Positions 42,301 to 50,945 of a stretch of 64,000 nt of DNA are shown here, in pieces. Each line of letters opens with the position of its first letter. Within the stretch, counting starts at the first letter, position 1. The stretch is from the NCBI GenBank assembly GCA_035308365.1, contig DATGGU010000012.1, positions 1 to 64,000 of the forward strand, in the 5' to 3' direction. The stretch comes from PALSA-505 sp035308365. GTDB taxonomy: Bacteria; Actinomycetota; Actinomycetes; Streptosporangiales; Streptosporangiaceae. The notes under the pieces were generated by a model. The model was not told the origin of the DNA. It ran no database searches and worked only from the letters and a program-made list of their open reading frames with translations. Made by a program: the position numbers and the translations under genes.

Positions 42301-43923
42301 ATGGGCATGCCACCCGTAGCCCGGATAGACGTCGGAAGCCTCAGCCTCGGCGGCGAGCTGGGGGTCGGCGGACAGGGCCGGGTTGTCGCGGTAAACCATT
42401 TCCTGATCAATAGACAATGGAATGCCGTGCTGAAGGCCTACTCCCCGGCCGCGGCAGCAGCGATACGTCCGGCGATGCTGGAGAAGTTAGTCGGGTTCCC
42501 CCGCCGGCTGAGCCCCGCAGACAGCCGCTGGCTGCATGACCGTACCGCATGGCCGGCCGTGATCGTCGAGGACAACGGGGTGGTCGCTGGATTCCTCATG
42601 CGCGAAGTCCCGGCCCGGTACTACTTCGGCTTCCGGACCCGGACACGGGGGACCCAGCCCAGACTCGCCGACGTGGCCTTCCTTCTCAACCCGGACGACT
42701 ATGTCACCAGCACGGGGCTGCTGGTGACCGATCAAGACCGGGTCGCACTGCTGACAGCTATGGCCAAGATGCTCTCCCGGCTGCACTCCCTGGGTATCGT
42801 GGTCGGTGACCTCTCGCCAAAGAATCTGCTATTCTCACCCGGCCCATCGCCAAGCTGTTTCGTCCTCGACTGCGACACGGTACGGGTGCATGGCGAAACG
42901 GTACTCGATCAGGTAGACACCCCGGACTGGGAGTCTCCCGGCAATGAACCGAAAGCGACAACAGCCAGCGATGCCTATAAGTTCTGTTTGCTGGCCATCC
43001 GGCTATTTGCCCGGGATCAGTCATCCCGCGACCTGAGCGCGCTGGCCGCGATCTCGCCGCGGCTAGGGCGGCTAGCCGAATGCGGCCTGAAAGCTCCCCC
43101 CGGCCAGCGCCCGGGCCCGGAGATGTGGCTTCGGGCACTCGAGGCGGCCGGTTCGCCGGCACCGGTGGCCCTGCCGCCGGCGTCACCAGCCATCATGTCC
43201 TGCGCACAGGCGTCCGGCCGCCCACCGGTGGCCGTGCCGGCCGACCCCGTGTCATCTCATGTCCAGGCACCCCAGCCCTGGGCCGAGGCGTCACCTCGCC
43301 GGAATGGGGTCAGGGCCGCCCTGGCCGCGACCGCCCTGCTTCTGGTGATCCTCGCTGCGGTCGCCGCAGCCGTGATCGTCACCCACACAACCCCGGGCCC
43401 GGCGCAGAATCCGGCGCTGCCCACGACTGCCGCCGGGCAGTCCAGCACCCTGGGAGTATCGCACTCGCCCAGCAGCCCGGGCTGGAGCGCATTCCAGGAC
43501 CCCGGCGAATTTTCCATCATGCTCCCGCCCGGGTGGAACGTGACCTCCCAGACGCCGGCCGAGGCCGAGTTCACCGGCCAGCCACAGGGGTTCGTCATAC
43601 TCGTGGCGTGGACGACGCATCCAAAGCCCGATCAGTTCACCGACTGGCAGCAACAGGCCGCGGACAAGGCACAAGCCGACCCGACGTATCACCAGATCGG
43701 CATTCAGCGGGTTGATTACCGTGGCTATAACGCCGCGGACTGGCAGTTCAGAAACATGTATCAGGGTGTGCTTACCCGGGTTATCGACCGGGGCTTTATT
43801 GTCCAGCCGGGACAGCTTGCTTATGCGATCGAGCTGTATGGGCCCGCTTCAGGGTTCCCATCAGTCTATGCAGATATATGGAGCAGGCTGGTGGCAGGAT
43901 TCGAGCCGGCGGTCAGCCGATGA
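42301..43923 (+). CDS. Second membrane-anchored kinase-like protein (system gene 8)
   Basis: A 540-aa paralogue of the kinase at 39403, starting ATG 42301 only 4 bp after the glycosidase stop. It has the G-V-G-G-Q-G loop, Lys in NAVLKAYSP, the catalytic loop LHSLGIVVGDLSPKNLLFSP and FVLDCDTVRV. One transmembrane helix (AALAATALLLVILAAVAAAV) precedes an extracellular domain different from that of gene 6 (FQDPGEFSIMLPPGWNVTSQ, then TYHQIGIQRVDYRGYNAADW), resembling lipoprotein-like or PsbP-like ligand domains. Two kinases with the same cytosolic part but different ectodomains suggest two inputs into one phospho-relay. Confidence 0.86.
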   Translation: MGMPPVARIDVGSLSLGGELGVGGQGRVVAVNHFLINRQWNAVLKAYSPAAAAAIRPAMLEKLVGFPRRLSPADSRWLHDRTAWPAVIVEDNGVVAGFLMREVPARYYFGFRTRTRGTQPRLADVAFLLNPDDYVTSTGLLVTDQDRVALLTAMAKMLSRLHSLGIVVGDLSPKNLLFSPGPSPSCFVLDCDTVRVHGETVLDQVDTPDWESPGNEPKATTASDAYKFCLLAIRLFARDQSSRDLSALAAISPRLGRLAECGLKAPPGQRPGPEMWLRALEAAGSPAPVALPPASPAIMSCAQASGRPPVAVPADPVSSHVQAPQPWAEASPRRNGVRAALAATALLLVILAAVAAAVIVTHTTPGPAQNPALPTTAAGQSSTLGVSHSPSSPGWSAFQDPGEFSIMLPPGWNVTSQTPAEAEFTGQPQGFVILVAWTTHPKPDQFTDWQQQAADKAQADPTYHQIGIQRVDYRGYNAADWQFRNMYQGVLTRVIDRGFIVQPGQLAYAIELYGPASGFPSVYADIWSRLVAGFEPAVSR

Positions 43924-43968
43924 CAAATTCCGGGGATCGGGTAACAAGGGGAGGGGGCAGGCTGGCCG

Positions 43969-46380
43969 GTGGGACACGCTTTTATCTCGTACGCCCGGGC
44001 CGACGCTGCTGAGGTTGACCGGCTGCAGGGCAAACTCGAGGCGGCTGGAGTGCAGGTCTGGCGGGACACCAAGGACCTGGGGCCGGGCGAGGACTGGCGC
44101 TCAGGGATACGCCGCGCCATCACCGACAACGCGATGGTCTTCATAGCCTGCTTTTCGAGCCAGAGTGCGGAGCGGCCGGCAAGTTATCAGCGGGAAGAGC
44201 TCCGGCTAGCGATAGACGTGCTGCGGATGCGCTCCCCGGATGATCGCTGGTTCATCCCTGTCCGGCTGGATGACTGCGCAATCCCGGATTACCGGATTGG
44301 CGGCGACCGGACCCTGAGGTCAATCCAGCGCATTGATCTTTTCGGTGAGCGCTCCGAGCAGGCGGCGGAGCATCTCGTCAGCGCGGTGCGCAAACAGCTT
44401 GGCCCGGCCGTGCGACCACAGGCCCGGTTCACGGGGGAATCCGGGTTCCTCACCGGGCAGGAACTCATCGCTTATATCTTCGCCCCCGTCGATGGGCCTT
44501 CCGCCGAGGACGCCCAGGCCGGGATCCGTCATGTGTGGTCACAGTGCCGGGCCGTACTGGGGATGACCGGCTCGATGCGGCAGCCGGAGATTCCGGCCTC
44601 CCTCCCCGCCGACTTCTCCGCCACACCAGATCCGGCCGCGCTCGCGGGCCAGCAGAGCCCGGACACAAGCCGTCAGGCAGTGCTGCAGCGGTCCCATGAC
44701 ACGCTCATCCTGCTGATACGGCTCGCCGTCACCGCCGGCATGGAACAACCATGGCCCGCACTTGACCAGCTACTCCGGGCGGCCGCTGGAGATCTGGATC
44801 GCCACCTGCCCGGTGCCGCAGTGCTCTACCTGGCAACGCTGGCCGGCCCTGGGTACCTGCCGAAGGACCAGCACACAGGCACCGGCACACCGCAACTGGC
44901 TTCGGCCATCAGCGGCCTGCTGCCTGCCACGTGCGGGGCCGGTGCATGGCGGCCCGGCGGGCTCGGTGGCAGGCTTGCCGTCTGGGAGATCCCAGCGGGT
45001 GACGAGGCCGGCACCACGCGCCGGTTCGTCATGGTGGCACCACCCGGAGCCGGCGCCGAAATCAGCGGCTGGACGTGGCCTTCAGGCGACGCCTCGATGC
45101 CCCCACTAGCCCGCTACCTCATGCACACGGCAAAGATCCGCTACGAGGCACGAATGCTGTCCGGCCTCCCGCCGGCCGGGCCGCTGTGCCAGCGCGTTGC
45201 CGACACCATCGCGAGCCTGCGGACCTTCACGAACAGCAAGGCGACCCCGGTGGCCGAACACACCACCGGGCGGCCTGTCGTCAGCCGGCAGCTCGCCGGG
45301 CTTCGCCGGGACGACATCCAGCTGACCAGCTTGCTCGAGGCTCTCACGGCGATGCGGCTCACGGTGGCGATCAGTCAGGCGAGCGCGGCACACGCGCTGG
45401 CCGCCACCTCACCGGGCACCACTGAGCCCGGCCGGTCCACCCCCGGCTTCCCCGGTGACGATCAGGCAATCGCCGGCTCGCTCGTTCAGCGGCTGAACGA
45501 TGACATAGCCCATCTGGAAGAGTCGCTCGCCAGTGCCCGCAACGTTGCCGAAGGCGTTCGGGCAACCACCGGGCCATTGCGCCGCGAGAGCCTGGTACCG
45601 GCTAACGCCGCCATCGGCCCCCATCCGGCCCGCGCAGTGGTGCTGTGCGCACTCAACCTCGAACACGCAGCGATGCGGGCACACCTCGGCAGCCTGCGAG
45701 GGCAACAGCATTCGGCCGGGACTCTCTTTGAGATCGGCCACCTGCCGGGAACAGACTGGGAGGTGGTGCTGGCCTTGCCCGGCATGGGCAACCTCGGAGC
45801 CGCGGTGATCGCAGAGCGGGCCATCAGCCTGTTCGGCCCGTCTGTGATGCTGTGTGTGGGAGTCGCCGGCTCGCTGAAGGACAAGGTCAGGATCGGTGAC
45901 GTGGTGGTGGCCACCCGGGTCGATGCCTACCACGGAGGCAGGGCGGCGGAGGATTTCCTGGCCCGGCCACGCACCTGGCCAGCATCCCACCGGCTCGAAC
46001 AGCTTGCCCAGCATCTGGACCGCACCGGCGAATGGCGGCAGCGGCTGCCCGTCAGCGAACGTGAGCCGCCGCCGGCCGTGCACTTCCGCCCCATCGCGTC
46101 CGGCGAGGTCGTGCTTGACTCGCGCAAATCCGCCTTGTTCGCCCAATTGCGCCTGCACAACAATGACGCCGCCGCGATTGAAATGGAGGGCGCGGGCATT
46201 GCCCAGGCGGCTCATTTCAACGACTCGCTCGACGCCCTTGTCGTCCGCGGGATCAGCGATCTGGCCGATGGGTCAAAACCGGCCGCCGACCAGGCGAACT
46301 GGCAAGAGCGAGCCGCCCGCCGGGCTGCCGCCTTCGCCGCCGGGCTGCTGGCCAGCTATGTTCCACAGCCCGCCTCATGA
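43969..46380 (+). CDS. TIR-nucleoside phosphorylase fusion protein (system gene 9)
   Basis: An 803-aa protein from GTG 43969. Residues 1-135 form a TIR domain: HAFISYARADAAEVDRLQGK, VQVWRDTKDLGPGEDW, and the NADase-type Glu in ASYQREELRLAI (E76/E77). A long middle region (about 150-545) is helical and unassigned. Residues about 554-795 form a nucleoside phosphorylase/MTA-nucleosidase fold: AVVLCALNLEHAAMRAHLGS, LALPGMGNLGAAVIAERAIS, CVGVAGSLKDKVRIGDVVVA, AAAIEMEGAGIAQAAHFNDS (E738-x-E-G-A) and VVRGISDLADG with the catalytic Asp. Such fusions occur in bacterial immune systems, where TIR degrades NAD+ and the phosphorylase may sense or cleave nucleotides. Probable effector of the operon. Confidence 0.88.
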   Translation: MGHAFISYARADAAEVDRLQGKLEAAGVQVWRDTKDLGPGEDWRSGIRRAITDNAMVFIACFSSQSAERPASYQREELRLAIDVLRMRSPDDRWFIPVRLDDCAIPDYRIGGDRTLRSIQRIDLFGERSEQAAEHLVSAVRKQLGPAVRPQARFTGESGFLTGQELIAYIFAPVDGPSAEDAQAGIRHVWSQCRAVLGMTGSMRQPEIPASLPADFSATPDPAALAGQQSPDTSRQAVLQRSHDTLILLIRLAVTAGMEQPWPALDQLLRAAAGDLDRHLPGAAVLYLATLAGPGYLPKDQHTGTGTPQLASAISGLLPATCGAGAWRPGGLGGRLAVWEIPAGDEAGTTRRFVMVAPPGAGAEISGWTWPSGDASMPPLARYLMHTAKIRYEARMLSGLPPAGPLCQRVADTIASLRTFTNSKATPVAEHTTGRPVVSRQLAGLRRDDIQLTSLLEALTAMRLTVAISQASAAHALAATSPGTTEPGRSTPGFPGDDQAIAGSLVQRLNDDIAHLEESLASARNVAEGVRATTGPLRRESLVPANAAIGPHPARAVVLCALNLEHAAMRAHLGSLRGQQHSAGTLFEIGHLPGTDWEVVLALPGMGNLGAAVIAERAISLFGPSVMLCVGVAGSLKDKVRIGDVVVATRVDAYHGGRAAEDFLARPRTWPASHRLEQLAQHLDRTGEWRQRLPVSEREPPPAVHFRPIASGEVVLDSRKSALFAQLRLHNNDAAAIEMEGAGIAQAAHFNDSLDALVVRGISDLADGSKPAADQANWQERAARRAAAFAAGLLASYVPQPAS

Positions 46381-46413
46381 AGCCCAGCCGTTCGGGTGCT
46401 GTAGGAAAGGGGC

Positions 46414-47190
46414 ATGAAGCGCTTGCGGGAAGTTGCGCCGGGTGTGCTGGTGGCCACGTCGGACTACGCCACCACCACCAGCACGGTGGTGGCCGCGCCG
46501 GACGGCGGCTGCCTGCTCATCGACCCGGCCGTCACGGCCGCCGACCTGACCGGGCTGGCCGGCGATCTGGCCGGCGCGGGCCTGCGGCCACGGGCCGGCT
46601 TCGCCACCCACCCGCACTGGGACCACGTGCTGTGGAGCAGCGACCTCGGCGACGTGCCACGCTATGCCTCGGCGGGTGCGGCGGCGGCGGCCGGCCGGGA
46701 GCGCGCCGGGATGATCAGCGAGCTGGAACAGGAGGGTCCCGGGCATGACCTCAGCCTGTTCGGACGGTTGACGGCGCTGCCGGACGGAGCGGACTGTATC
46801 CCGTGGGACGGGCCAGTGGCGCAGCTTATCGTGCACGACGGGCACGCGCCGGGGCACGCGGCGGTGTTCTTCCCCGCCACCGGGGTGCTCGTCGCCGGGG
46901 ACATGCTCTCCGACATCGAAATGCCGATCCTGGACACCGGCATGCCCGGCCAGCTTGGCAGCTACCGGGCCGGCCTGTCCCGCCTTGCGGCGGTCGAGGG
47001 GGTCCGCTGGGTGGTGCCGGGCCACGGGCACGTCGGGGATGCCGCCGAGTACCACCGGCGGGTGGCGAACGACCTGCGCTACCTGGACCTGCTGGAAGCC
47101 GGCCAGCCGTTCGAGGACCCGCGCACCGGCACCGCGAACTGGCTGGCCGAGTGGCACGAAAAGCAACTGCGGATCATCCACCAGGGTTAG
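46414..47190 (+). CDS. MBL-fold metallohydrolase
   Basis: A 258-aa metallo-beta-lactamase-fold hydrolase. ATG 46414 has AGGAAAGG upstream. The zinc motif is FATHPHWDHVLW (H-x-H-x-D-H, about residues 66-72), with further ligands in HDGHAPGHAAVFF, VLVAGDMLSDIEMP and VVPGHGHVGD. The fold is used by many thioester and lactone hydrolases; the substrate is unknown. It starts 33 bp after the TIR-phosphorylase gene and could be cotranscribed, but it has no obvious link to that system. A strong terminator follows at 47319. Confidence 0.88.
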   Translation: MKRLREVAPGVLVATSDYATTTSTVVAAPDGGCLLIDPAVTAADLTGLAGDLAGAGLRPRAGFATHPHWDHVLWSSDLGDVPRYASAGAAAAAGRERAGMISELEQEGPGHDLSLFGRLTALPDGADCIPWDGPVAQLIVHDGHAPGHAAVFFPATGVLVAGDMLSDIEMPILDTGMPGQLGSYRAGLSRLAAVEGVRWVVPGHGHVGDAAEYHRRVANDLRYLDLLEAGQPFEDPRTGTANWLAEWHEKQLRIIHQG

Positions 47191-47318
47191 CTTGACCGGC
47201 CAGTCTCCGGAGCGCTGGCAGCACGCCGGGGCTGGCCGGCGCGCTGGCGGGGCTCGGCCCGGGGCAGCAGCGGCGGGGGTCCGGTGAGGTTACTGCTCTC
47301 CCCGGGGTTGGCTGAGAC

Positions 47319-47352
47319 GCCGCCGGGCGGGACATTTGTCCCGCCCGGCGGC
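47319..47352. terminator. Strong hairpin terminator between convergent genes
   Basis: GCCGCCGGGCGGGAC (47319-47333) and GTCCCGCCCGGCGGC (47338-47352) are perfect reverse complements with a 4-nt ATTT loop, lying between the MBL gene and the convergent beta-helix gene. Confidence 0.75.
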
Positions 47353-47366
47353 GTACGGCCGCTGGG

Positions 47367-49067
47367 TCAGCGGGCCGGCTGCAGCCGGGCCCCGGGAGCG
47401 ATCGCGAACAGGCCCGAGGTGGTGGCCGGTGACCGGTGGTGGCCGGCCGGGGCGCCGGCCGGGCACCAGGCGTTGGCGGGCACGCCGGCGCACGGGTTGG
47501 GCATGGTGGGCAGGCCGATCGGCAGCCGCTTCAGGATGACCGTGCCGTTCGGCTCGGGGTACTTGGCGCCGGGCGGGCAGGCGGCCAGGTCGGTGTCGCA
47601 GAGCACCTGGCTGAACAACTGGCCGCCCGCGTTGCCGGCCTTGCTCGTGAGGCCGCACCGCACCTGCTTCTTCTCCAGGTTCGACGGGTCGCTGCCGTCG
47701 GGGGCGTTGTTGCCCCGGTAGCAGTTCTGCGGCTCGCCGCCGAACAGGGTGATCTGGCCGAAGTCGGAGTTGCTCGGGTTGCCGAAGTAACCATTGTCGC
47801 TGAAGTTGTTGCTGATCAGCGCGTCACCCTCGGGGTCGAGCACGCAGCCGAAGCCGGGGACCTCATGACCGCCGGCACCGGCGCAGGTCTGGTGCAGGCT
47901 GGGCTTGCCGGACTGGGCGTAGGGGATGAACAGGATGCCCCAGGCGCCGTTGTGGGAGATGGTGTTGTCCATCACCGTGTCGAAGCGGCCGCCCGAGATG
48001 GTCATTCCGGTGCCGATCGGTGCCGCCGCCGCACTGCCCGCCGCCGGGGCCTTGGCGTTGTTGTTGTTGTGCAGGTAATTGTGGATGAGCACCCAGCAGG
48101 AGTGGGTGTGGGTGATCGGGCTCCGCCCGCCGTTCGGGCACCGGCCGTCCTGCGGGGCGGGCGGGTCGCCGACGACGGCGGTGTTGGTGTCCAGGCCGTC
48201 CTGGTTGTTGTCGAACTGCGAGTTCTCGATGACGATCGTCCCGCCGGAGTTGGTGCCCGAGTAGCCGAGCGCGTTGTTCTCCATCCACAGGTGGTTCAGG
48301 ACCACGTCGCACCGCTGCAGGCAGGCGCCGACGTAGGTGCCCGAGTCGTTCATGTTGCTGCCGTAGAGCTGATTGAAGCTCGCCGGGCCTGCCGAGTTGC
48401 TGGCGAAGATGCCGTACTCGGCGGCGGTGGTCTCGTCCTTGAGGAACGTCGATGTGGCGGTCAGGTAGCTGCCCCAGTAACCGGTCAGGCCGATCTTGCC
48501 CGACCCGGCACCGCCGTTCCACCAGACCTGGTTGCCGGAGGCGCCAGTCCCGGCCAGGAAGTTGCAGACCGTCATGTTCTCGACGCTGACGTCGCTGGCC
48601 TTCCACACCAGGATGCCGTTGCGGCCGACGGGGATCCCGTCCGGGCCGAGCCTGCCGTAGTTCTGCGCGCCCGGCTTGGAACTGCACGCCGTCGCCCCGG
48701 GGTTGGTGCCGTCCACGACGACCGAGTTGCGGTCCATGCCGCGCAGCGTGATGCCGGACTTGGCGATGTACACCCCGCCCATCTGCCCGTCCGCGGGGTT
48801 GCCGCCGTGGCCGGTCTCGTCGGCGATCTCGTGATAGTCGCCCGGCCCGACCAGGATCCAGTCGCCGGGGCTGGCCGCGTCGACGGCGGCCTGGATGGTC
48901 TTGAACTGGCCTGCCTTGCCGTTGTACGAACCGACGAGCAGCACCTTGGGGGTGTGCGGCACCCCGGTGCTGTGCGATGGCGCCCAGGCGGACAGGGTTC
49001 CGCAGACCAGGGCCACCGCTCCGAAGGCCGACATCCGGCCGGTGATACTCCGACCGCCGAGCGTCAT
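47367..49067 (-). CDS. Secreted right-handed beta-helix protein
   Basis: A 566-aa exported protein from ATG 49067 (AAGGGGG upstream), with a hydrophobic N-terminus (ITGRMSAFGAVALVCGTLSA). The body has the pectate-lyase/parallel beta-helix texture: FKTIQAAVDAASPGDWILVG at the first coil, then Asn-rich turns such as VSVENMTVCNFLAG, IVIENSQFDNNQDGLDTN, FDTVMDNTISHNGAWGILF and ALISNNFSDNGYFG. This fold occurs in polysaccharide lyases and mannuronan epimerase-like proteins. No catalytic residues could be assigned. Confidence 0.8.
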   Translation of the reverse strand: MTLGGRSITGRMSAFGAVALVCGTLSAWAPSHSTGVPHTPKVLLVGSYNGKAGQFKTIQAAVDAASPGDWILVGPGDYHEIADETGHGGNPADGQMGGVYIAKSGITLRGMDRNSVVVDGTNPGATACSSKPGAQNYGRLGPDGIPVGRNGILVWKASDVSVENMTVCNFLAGTGASGNQVWWNGGAGSGKIGLTGYWGSYLTATSTFLKDETTAAEYGIFASNSAGPASFNQLYGSNMNDSGTYVGACLQRCDVVLNHLWMENNALGYSGTNSGGTIVIENSQFDNNQDGLDTNTAVVGDPPAPQDGRCPNGGRSPITHTHSCWVLIHNYLHNNNNAKAPAAGSAAAAPIGTGMTISGGRFDTVMDNTISHNGAWGILFIPYAQSGKPSLHQTCAGAGGHEVPGFGCVLDPEGDALISNNFSDNGYFGNPSNSDFGQITLFGGEPQNCYRGNNAPDGSDPSNLEKKQVRCGLTSKAGNAGGQLFSQVLCDTDLAACPPGAKYPEPNGTVILKRLPIGLPTMPNPCAGVPANAWCPAGAPAGHHRSPATTSGLFAIAPGARLQPAR

Positions 49068-49138
49068 ATCGGGTTTCCCCCTTCTTGCGGCTATTGTCAC
49101 GGCACCTTAGCCACGCGGCACCGGGGGCGCCAGGGCTT

Positions 49139-49789
49139 TCAGGCCTGGTCTTCTGGAGGGGGCCTCAGCAGGGCGGTCGCGGCCTGGATCGCTACCTCGG
49201 TGAGGTCGTGAATATCGCCGGAATCCTCGACGATCGTCGCGGAGAGCTCGCGGATGCCACCGAGCAGGATGGTCGCCAGCGGCCGGGTCATCGGCACCGT
49301 GCCGGCCCGCCGGAATCCTTCGTTCCGGTCGAGCTGGAGCAGCAGGTCGGTCAGGGCCTCCATGGCGCGGCGCTGTACCTGGCGGCCGAGGGTGCCGAGC
49401 GCGGGAAGCTCGCGGATCCAGCTCACGCACAGCGCGGGGTCGGACGCGACGTTGTTCACATAGGCGAGGACGGCCTGGCGAACCTGCAGCTCCCAGGGGG
49501 CCTCCGGATCGACCGCGGCGGCGATCTGGACCCGCAGTTCCTCGTTCATCGCGTCCAGGAGCGCGACGTAGCACTCCTCCTTGCTGATGAACTCGGCGTA
49601 GAAGGTCCGGCGGGAGGTGCGGGCGTGCCGGACGATGTCGGCGATCGTGGTGTCGCGGAACCCGCGCTCCCTGATCGAGGCGGCCAGCCCCTCGATGAGG
49701 CGCTGGCGGAACGAAGCGCCGTCCTCGGCGTCGTTGGCCCGCACGTCACGCGCCGGACTGGCAGCGTCGCGCAGCCGGGCGGTTGTCAT
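49139..49789 (-). CDS. TetR-family transcriptional regulator
   Basis: A 216-aa regulator from ATG 49789 (a start at 49825 would add 12 residues). The TetR helix-turn-helix lies at about residues 30-75: RLIEGLAASIRERGFRDTTI, ADIVRHARTSRRTFYAEFIS, KEECYVALLD. The C-terminal ligand domain is typical all-helical. It is divergent from the toxin-antitoxin operon and downstream of no clear target, so the regulated gene is unknown. Confidence 0.88.
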   Translation of the reverse strand: MTTARLRDAASPARDVRANDAEDGASFRQRLIEGLAASIRERGFRDTTIADIVRHARTSRRTFYAEFISKEECYVALLDAMNEELRVQIAAAVDPEAPWELQVRQAVLAYVNNVASDPALCVSWIRELPALGTLGRQVQRRAMEALTDLLLQLDRNEGFRRAGTVPMTRPLATILLGGIRELSATIVEDSGDIHDLTEVAIQAATALLRPPPEDQA

Positions 49790-49825
49790 GGTCGGACTGT
49801 ACCCCCCATGCGACTTATTCAGCAC

Positions 49826-50139
49826 TAACCGAGCCAGCCTGCCATCAGGTCTGTCAACTGCGATAGCTGGTTTACCACCAGGAGCGCTGAATAAGCCTCA
49901 ATCTCTGCGCGGGCTTTTGAACTCACCTGGTACTTCAGCGTACCGTGCAACTGGTACGCAGAAATACCACCCGCAGTCCGAGGCGGATGCGTGGGGAGGC
50001 GAGATGGCTGCCAGCATGCCGGAAGGGACCGCCACACCCGCGCCGCCGGGCCCGGCGCGGGTGCCGCCCGGCTCGCGTCTGCCCAGGCAGCTGCAGGGGC
50101 TGGCGTTCCCAGCGCCACGTCATCAGCGGGCGCGGTTGC
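49826..50139. other. Intergenic region between TetR and antitoxin genes
   Basis: No supported gene. It presumably holds the TetR promoter and the antitoxin promoter; only the latter's -10 (50140-50145) is clear. Confidence 0.4.
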
Positions 50140-50145
50140 TACAAT
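50140..50145 (+). promoter_or_regulatory. -10 element (TACAAT) implying a leaderless antitoxin mRNA
   Basis: TACAAT ends 7 bp before the antitoxin ATG (50153). Transcription would start at or next to the ATG, and there is no properly spaced ribosome-binding site (AGGG ends 1 bp from the ATG), so translation is probably leaderless. Confidence 0.5.
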
Positions 50146-50152
50146 GTAGGGC

Positions 50153-50575
50153 ATGGTAGCACCGACGAACGTGCGCTTTCCCGAGGCGGTCGACAGGGGA
50201 CTGACCGCCTATGCGCGGCAGACCGGGGCGAAGAAGTCGACGGTCGTGGTCAGCGCGGTGGGTGAGTGGCTTCGGATGCAGTCTCATCCTGGTGTTGTCT
50301 TCGTGACGGCGGTTGGCGGTGAGCGGCGGGCCGCGTTGCCGGCCGGGCCGCAGGTGTGGACGGTTGCCGAGGCGTGGCTGCAGCACCGCAAGGACGAGCG
50401 AACGCCCGCCGTGGTGGCCGAGGCCACCGGCCTGACGGCGGTCGACGTGGAGAACGCACTGGCATACTGGGCCGACTTTCGGGAAGAAATCGACGAGCTG
50501 ATCGGCCGTCACCACGCGAGCCAGGACGAAGCCCTGGCCGCTTGGGAGCGCCGCCGGACGCTCGATGCCCGCTGA
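50153..50575 (+). CDS. Ribbon-helix-helix/DUF433-like antitoxin
   Basis: A 140-aa protein. The N-terminus (NVRFPEAVDRGLTAYARQTG, AKKSTVVVSAVGEWLRMQSH) looks like a ribbon-helix-helix DNA-binding unit. The C-terminal half (EATGLTAVDVENALAYWADF, REEIDELI) resembles the DUF433 winged helix that contacts DUF5615 toxins. It overlaps the downstream toxin gene by 11 nt. Predicted antitoxin and autorepressor; it is clearly divergent from the pair at 185-795. Confidence 0.8.
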   Translation: MVAPTNVRFPEAVDRGLTAYARQTGAKKSTVVVSAVGEWLRMQSHPGVVFVTAVGGERRAALPAGPQVWTVAEAWLQHRKDERTPAVVAEATGLTAVDVENALAYWADFREEIDELIGRHHASQDEALAAWERRRTLDAR

Positions 50576-50945
50576 GCCGGCCCGGCTCCGGTTCCTGCTG
50601 GACGAGCACTACCCGAGGTGGCTTGCGGACGACCTCACCGCCGACGGGGTGGACGCGGTTGCCCTGGTGGCGCACCGGCCAGCGCTGCGCGGGGTGGACG
50701 ACGGGCGCGTGCTGGAAGCGGCGGCGGCCGAAGGCAGGATCGTCGTCACCGAGGACGTCAGCACGTTCGGGGTAGCGGTCACCCTCTTCCCGCGCCATGC
50801 AGGGATCGTGTACTGCCACCATTCGCGGTTTCCCCGGACCAGGCCCGGCTTGGAGAAGCTGCGCAAGGCCCTCGTCGCGCTGGCTGCAGATCCGCCCTCG
50901 GGCATGGGCGAACATCCAGTGATCTGGTGGCCGCCGGGCTGCTGA
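50565..50945 (+). CDS. DUF5615 PIN-like toxin
   Basis: A 126-aa PIN-like nuclease: LRFLLDEHYPRWLADDLTAD (D-E at the active site, Asn of the usual L-D-E-N replaced by His), GVDAVALVAHRPALRGVDDG, and EAAAAEGRIVVTEDVSTFGV with acidic positions kept. It ends MGEHPVIWWPPGC. It overlaps the M56 peptidase frame at its 3' end by 19 nt. Predicted RNase toxin paired with the upstream antitoxin. Confidence 0.82.
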   Translation: MPAEPARLRFLLDEHYPRWLADDLTADGVDAVALVAHRPALRGVDDGRVLEAAAAEGRIVVTEDVSTFGVAVTLFPRHAGIVYCHHSRFPRTRPGLEKLRKALVALAADPPSGMGEHPVIWWPPGC

